In this document: one piece after another, positions 40,184-42,657 of the stretch | How positions within the stretch are numbered: position 1 is the stretch's first letter | Layout: every line of letters begins with the position of its first letter | Assembly: GCA_964451605.1 (NCBI GenBank) | Contig: CAYVJA010000017.1 | Coordinates: 1 to 42,657, forward strand | Origin: JAQVSH01 sp964451605 | Lineage (GTDB): Bacteria > Bacteroidota > Bacteroidia > Bacteroidales > UBA4181 | Reading direction: 5' to 3' | DNA length: 42,657 nt | Program-made: the position numbers and the translations under genes | Notes under the pieces: model-generated | What the model was told of the DNA's origin: nothing | What the model saw: the letters and a program-made list of their open reading frames with translations, nothing else | Database searches by the model: none

Positions 40184-40787
40184 AGGGGGTTCTGTGGGTC
40201 AGTGAGCGGCCAAGGGTGAGGACGTCGGCGTATTCGAGTTCGTCGCCAACGGAGAGGCCGCGGGCAAGGGTGGTGATTTCTACGCCCAGGGGTTTGAGTA
40301 GTTTGTAGAGGTAGTAGTTGGTGGTGTCGCCTTCGATGGTGGTGCTCATGGCCAGGATTACTTCGCGGAATTGCTCTTGGGTCACGCGGGCTATGAGCGC
40401 GTCGATGGTGAGGTCGGAGGGGCCGATTCCCTCCATGGGCGAGATCACGCCGCCTAAGACGTGGTAAAGGCCGTTGTATTGCGAGGTGCTTTCAATCGAC
40501 ATGACGTCGCGGACGGTTTCCACTACGCATACGATATTTTTGTCGCGGTTGGGGTTGGAGCAGATAGGACATACCGGTTGGTCGGAGAGGTTGTGGCAGG
40601 TGGAGCAGTATTTGATCTCGTTGCGCAGCCGGATAAGGGTTTTTCCAAAATTTTCTGTTTGGCTGCTATCCTGTCTGAGTAGGTGTAAAACCAATCGAAG
40701 TGCGGTTTTTCGGCCTATTCCGGGTAGTTTGGCAAACTCTCCGACGGCACTTTCGAGCAGTTGCGAACTATATAAGGGGTTCTCCAT
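40164..40787 (-). CDS. recR: Recombination mediator protein RecR
   Basis: A 207-residue protein loading RecA at gaps together with RecFO. Helix-hairpin-helix FAKLPGIGRKTALRLVLHLL (about 18-37), a C4 zinc finger with C61, C64, C73 and C76 (CSTCHNLSDQPVCPIC), then a Toprim domain (VCVVETVRDVMSIE, YHVLGGVISPMEGIGP, ILAMSTTIEGDTTNYYL, GDELEYADVLTLGRSL). The ATG at 40787 gives the standard N-terminus MENPLYSSQLLESAV; an in-frame ATG at 40892 adds non-conserved residues. Its final nine codons fall in the long hairpin. Confidence 0.94.
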   Translation of the reverse strand: MENPLYSSQLLESAVGEFAKLPGIGRKTALRLVLHLLRQDSSQTENFGKTLIRLRNEIKYCSTCHNLSDQPVCPICSNPNRDKNIVCVVETVRDVMSIESTSQYNGLYHVLGGVISPMEGIGPSDLTIDALIARVTQEQFREVILAMSTTIEGDTTNYYLYKLLKPLGVEITTLARGLSVGDELEYADVLTLGRSLTHRTPFETQMR

Positions 40788-40807
40788 GCGGGCATGATTT
40801 GGGTAGC

Positions 40808-40815
40808 CAAAAATA
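40808..40815 (-). promoter_or_regulatory. Promoter -7 box for recR
   Basis: TATTTTTG on the minus strand is an exact match 20 bp upstream of the recR start. It supports the start at 40787. No clear -33 element. Confidence 0.5.
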
Positions 40816-40836
40816 CGAAATAGTAGTCCGTTAAGG

Positions 40837-40867
40837 TTGGTAAATTGCCCGTTTTCTTGTAGGTTTG
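40837..40867 (+). promoter_or_regulatory. Promoter for the POT transporter gene
   Basis: TTG (40837-40839), a 20-bp spacer and TAGGTTTG (40860-40867) match the Bacteroidota consensus; the ATG is 42 bp downstream at 40910. Confidence 0.65.
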
Positions 40868-40909
40868 TTGAGTTAAGCTTCAAAACACACAATCATTCAG
40901 CACTATTTT

Positions 40910-42568
40910 ATGTTTAAAGGGCACCCTTCGGGATTGTTTGTATTGGCTTTTGCCAATCTGGGCGAGCGTTTCGGATACTATACCATGCTCGCTATTTTTA
41001 CGCTTTTTCTGCAAGACCACTTCTTTTGGGATGAGTCGCAGGCTTCGGCTGTGTATGGTATTTTTCTTGCAGCCATTTACAGTGCCCCTCTGTTGGGCGG
41101 TTTGATTGCCGATGCCTGGTTAGGCTATGGCAAGACGGTAACCCTGGGATTGATTGTGATGACCATCGGGTATCTGTTGCTTTCGCAGACAGGTGCCAGC
41201 CCGCTTCCCATGTATATTGCCCTGGGTGTGATTGCTCTGGGTGTGGGTCTCTTTAAGGGAAATCTTGCGGTAATTGTGGGAAACCTTTACGAGAAGTCGT
41301 CGGTTTCGCATCTGCGCGACGCTGCGTTCAACATCTTTTATATGTTTATCAATATCGGAGCCATGTTTGCTCCCCATGCTGCCCGTTATCTGAAAAACCG
41401 GATGATGCTCGGTCAGGGGTACGAGTACGACAGTGGTGTGCCCTATATGGCTCATTCGTTGCTGAACGGTACGCCGCTCTCGCCCGAAGGGCTGGAGAAG
41501 ATTACGGCTCTGGCTGCTCAGAAAGGAGAGTCGACAGAGGCTTTTGCCCGGGGATATCTCGATGCGCTTTCGGGAGGCTATACCCTTGGTTTTGCTGCTG
41601 CAGGGGTGTCGATGGTGCTCTCGCTGATAATCTTTATTGCTATGCGAAACCGTTATAAAAGTGCCGATTACCTGCAGAGGAACCGTCCTGTCTCCGATAC
41701 TGCCGAAAAAGAGCTCACTCCCAAACAGACCCGCGACCGCGTGGTGGCTCTTTTGCTGGTGTTTCTGATTGTGATCTTCTTCTGGATGGCTTTCCACCAA
41801 AATGGTTCAACCCTTACCTTCTTTGCCAAAAATTACACAAGCCTCTCTGTGGGTCGCTATACCTATCTGCTCTTTACCATTCCCACCCTGCTGGCCATCT
41901 TCTCGGTGATTCTCGGCTCTGTGGCGATGTTTACCAAAACCGCTTCGAAAAGTCTCAAAGGGCTGGGAGCTCTCTTTACGGCAGGTGGTTTGGGCTATCT
42001 GGCCTACAATCTCTTTTCGCTGAGCGATAGCAATCGGATTGACCCGGAGCTTTTCCAAGCCTTTAACCCCATGTTTGTGGTCTTTCTTACCCCTGTGGTA
42101 GTGGGTTATTTTTCGTGGCTCAACAAGAAAGGGAAGGAGCCCTCTGCCCCGAAAAAGATTGGTATCGGTATGACCATCACCACCCTGGCATTCGGGTTGA
42201 TGCTCTACGCCTCTATCGGCCTTCCCGGGGTGCAATCGCTTTCGGGGAGCGTAGTAGATGCCTCGCTGGCAGTATCGCCCTATTGGCTCATCTCCACCTA
42301 CTTTGCCCTTACAGTAGCCGAGTTGTGTCTCAGTCCCATGGGCCTCTCTTTTGTATCTAAGGTAGCGCCACCCAAGCTGCGGGGAACCATGCAGGCCGGC
42401 TGGCTATGTGCCACGGCCATCGGAAACTACCTGGCCGGTTTCGTGGGCCGCTTCTACATGAACTGGGAGTTATGGCAATTCTTCCTCCTGCTGATTCTGG
42501 TAGCTGCCGTCTCGGCCATCATCATGTTCTCCATCATGAAAATCATCCGGAGAGCAAGCGAGTCTTAA
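40910..42568 (+). CDS. POT/PTR-family proton-coupled oligopeptide transporter
   Basis: A 552-residue inner-membrane MFS transporter importing di- and tripeptides with protons. The POT proton motif ExxERFxYY appears as ANLGERFGYYTM near the N-terminus; GLIADAWLGYGKTVTLGLIVMTIGY and GVGLFKGNLAVIVGNLYE are further family blocks. About 14 transmembrane segments are expected, ending WQFFLLLILVAAVSAIIMFSIMKII. An extracytoplasmic or cytosolic insert lies at about 160-215. With the S37 peptidase it suggests growth on peptides. The gene is monocistronic with its own promoter. Confidence 0.92.
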   Translation: MFKGHPSGLFVLAFANLGERFGYYTMLAIFTLFLQDHFFWDESQASAVYGIFLAAIYSAPLLGGLIADAWLGYGKTVTLGLIVMTIGYLLLSQTGASPLPMYIALGVIALGVGLFKGNLAVIVGNLYEKSSVSHLRDAAFNIFYMFINIGAMFAPHAARYLKNRMMLGQGYEYDSGVPYMAHSLLNGTPLSPEGLEKITALAAQKGESTEAFARGYLDALSGGYTLGFAAAGVSMVLSLIIFIAMRNRYKSADYLQRNRPVSDTAEKELTPKQTRDRVVALLLVFLIVIFFWMAFHQNGSTLTFFAKNYTSLSVGRYTYLLFTIPTLLAIFSVILGSVAMFTKTASKSLKGLGALFTAGGLGYLAYNLFSLSDSNRIDPELFQAFNPMFVVFLTPVVVGYFSWLNKKGKEPSAPKKIGIGMTITTLAFGLMLYASIGLPGVQSLSGSVVDASLAVSPYWLISTYFALTVAELCLSPMGLSFVSKVAPPKLRGTMQAGWLCATAIGNYLAGFVGRFYMNWELWQFFLLLILVAAVSAIIMFSIMKIIRRASES

Positions 42569-42572
42569 TCAT

Positions 42573-42586
42573 TTGCGCGCAGCGCA
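42573..42586 (+). repeat. 14-nt core of the TTGCGCG repeat, copy 3
   Basis: TTGCGCGCAGCGCA, identical to the first 14 nt of copy 1. It lies just beyond the stop of the POT gene and directly next to the stop of the convergent partial gene. Confidence 0.6.
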
Positions 42587-42657
42587 TTAAATTTCTTCCA
42601 CCGGTTTGTTGTGGGGCAGGTTGTTGATTTGGGTCTCGAAATCACGATAGAAGGTGT
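42587..42657 (-). CDS. C-terminal end of an unknown protein (partial)
   Basis: The minus strand is open from the right edge to a TAA at 42587-42589, reading TFYRDFETQINNLPHNKPVEEI. With only 22 codons visible the family cannot be recognised. Coding is suggested by its position convergent to the POT gene and by the repeat just after its stop, but a chance open frame of this length is possible. Confidence 0.4.
   Translation of the reverse strand, partial: TFYRDFETQINNLPHNKPVEEI

Noticed and set aside
1..42657. CRISPR array, tRNA genes, prophage or complete insertion sequence
   Set aside because: No regularly spaced repeats, no cloverleaf with a terminal TTCRANNC arm, and no transposase, integrase or phage structural gene was recognised.

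Overview
The window reads as an ordinary chromosomal stretch from a member of the Bacteroidota, most likely the order Bacteroidales. The evidence is the recurring TAnnTTTG promoter -7 box, often with an upstream TTG. It is supported by families typical of the phylum: a FimB/Mfa2-type lipoprotein, a DUF4954 hexapeptide protein, DUF5606, a long-form NusB, a PurF paralogue beginning MGGFFG, and a membrane-anchored MutS-like ATPase. The genus cannot be fixed from the sequence. No rRNA, tRNA, CRISPR array, prophage or complete insertion sequence was seen. There is one 10-base run of N (25969-25978), inside a transporter gene.

Layout. 1-1054: the end of an energy-converting-hydrogenase-related (Ehr-like) operon; both subunits lack metal ligands. 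1134-6028: a lipoprotein, an aldo/keto reductase, a fimbrial-anchor-like lipoprotein, and a cytochrome c peroxidase with an extra N-terminal haem domain. 6017-12199 (minus): DUF4954 protein, glmS, a nucleoside-recognition (Gate) membrane protein and an S37 peptidase. 12446-15572 (plus): nitroreductase, M15 peptidase and MutS-like ATPase, with overlapping ends. 15574-17683 (minus): a nitronate-monooxygenase-like protein and a PAS-LuxR regulator.

17827-25642 is the most coherent system. A Pst-like ABC importer (binding protein, two permeases, ATPase) runs directly into cysD, cysN and cysH with gaps of 10-19 bp. Two regulators, a Crp/Fnr-type protein with CxxC pairs and a cysteine-bearing Rrf2 protein, are transcribed divergently from a control region full of inverted repeats. 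No phoU or cysC is present, and the reductase has the [4Fe-4S] ligands of an APS reductase. I infer an oxyanion (probably sulfate) uptake and assimilation regulon rather than a phosphate system.

25639-33912: LysO-type transporter, M48 protease, LemA, divergent fabI, a PurF paralogue lacking its catalytic cysteine, DUF5606, coaE, a YbbR-like protein, yajC and nusB. 34033-37618 is an arginine operon (GNAT, argC, argD, argB) converging on corA.

38526-42657: a non-coding structured region that resembles the 5' part of a group II intron, then a CDP-glycerol glycerophosphotransferase-like gene bracketed by two copies of a 32-nt repeat, a long hairpin overlapping the end of recR, a POT peptide transporter, and the tail of an unknown gene. 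This is the most rearranged-looking part of the window.
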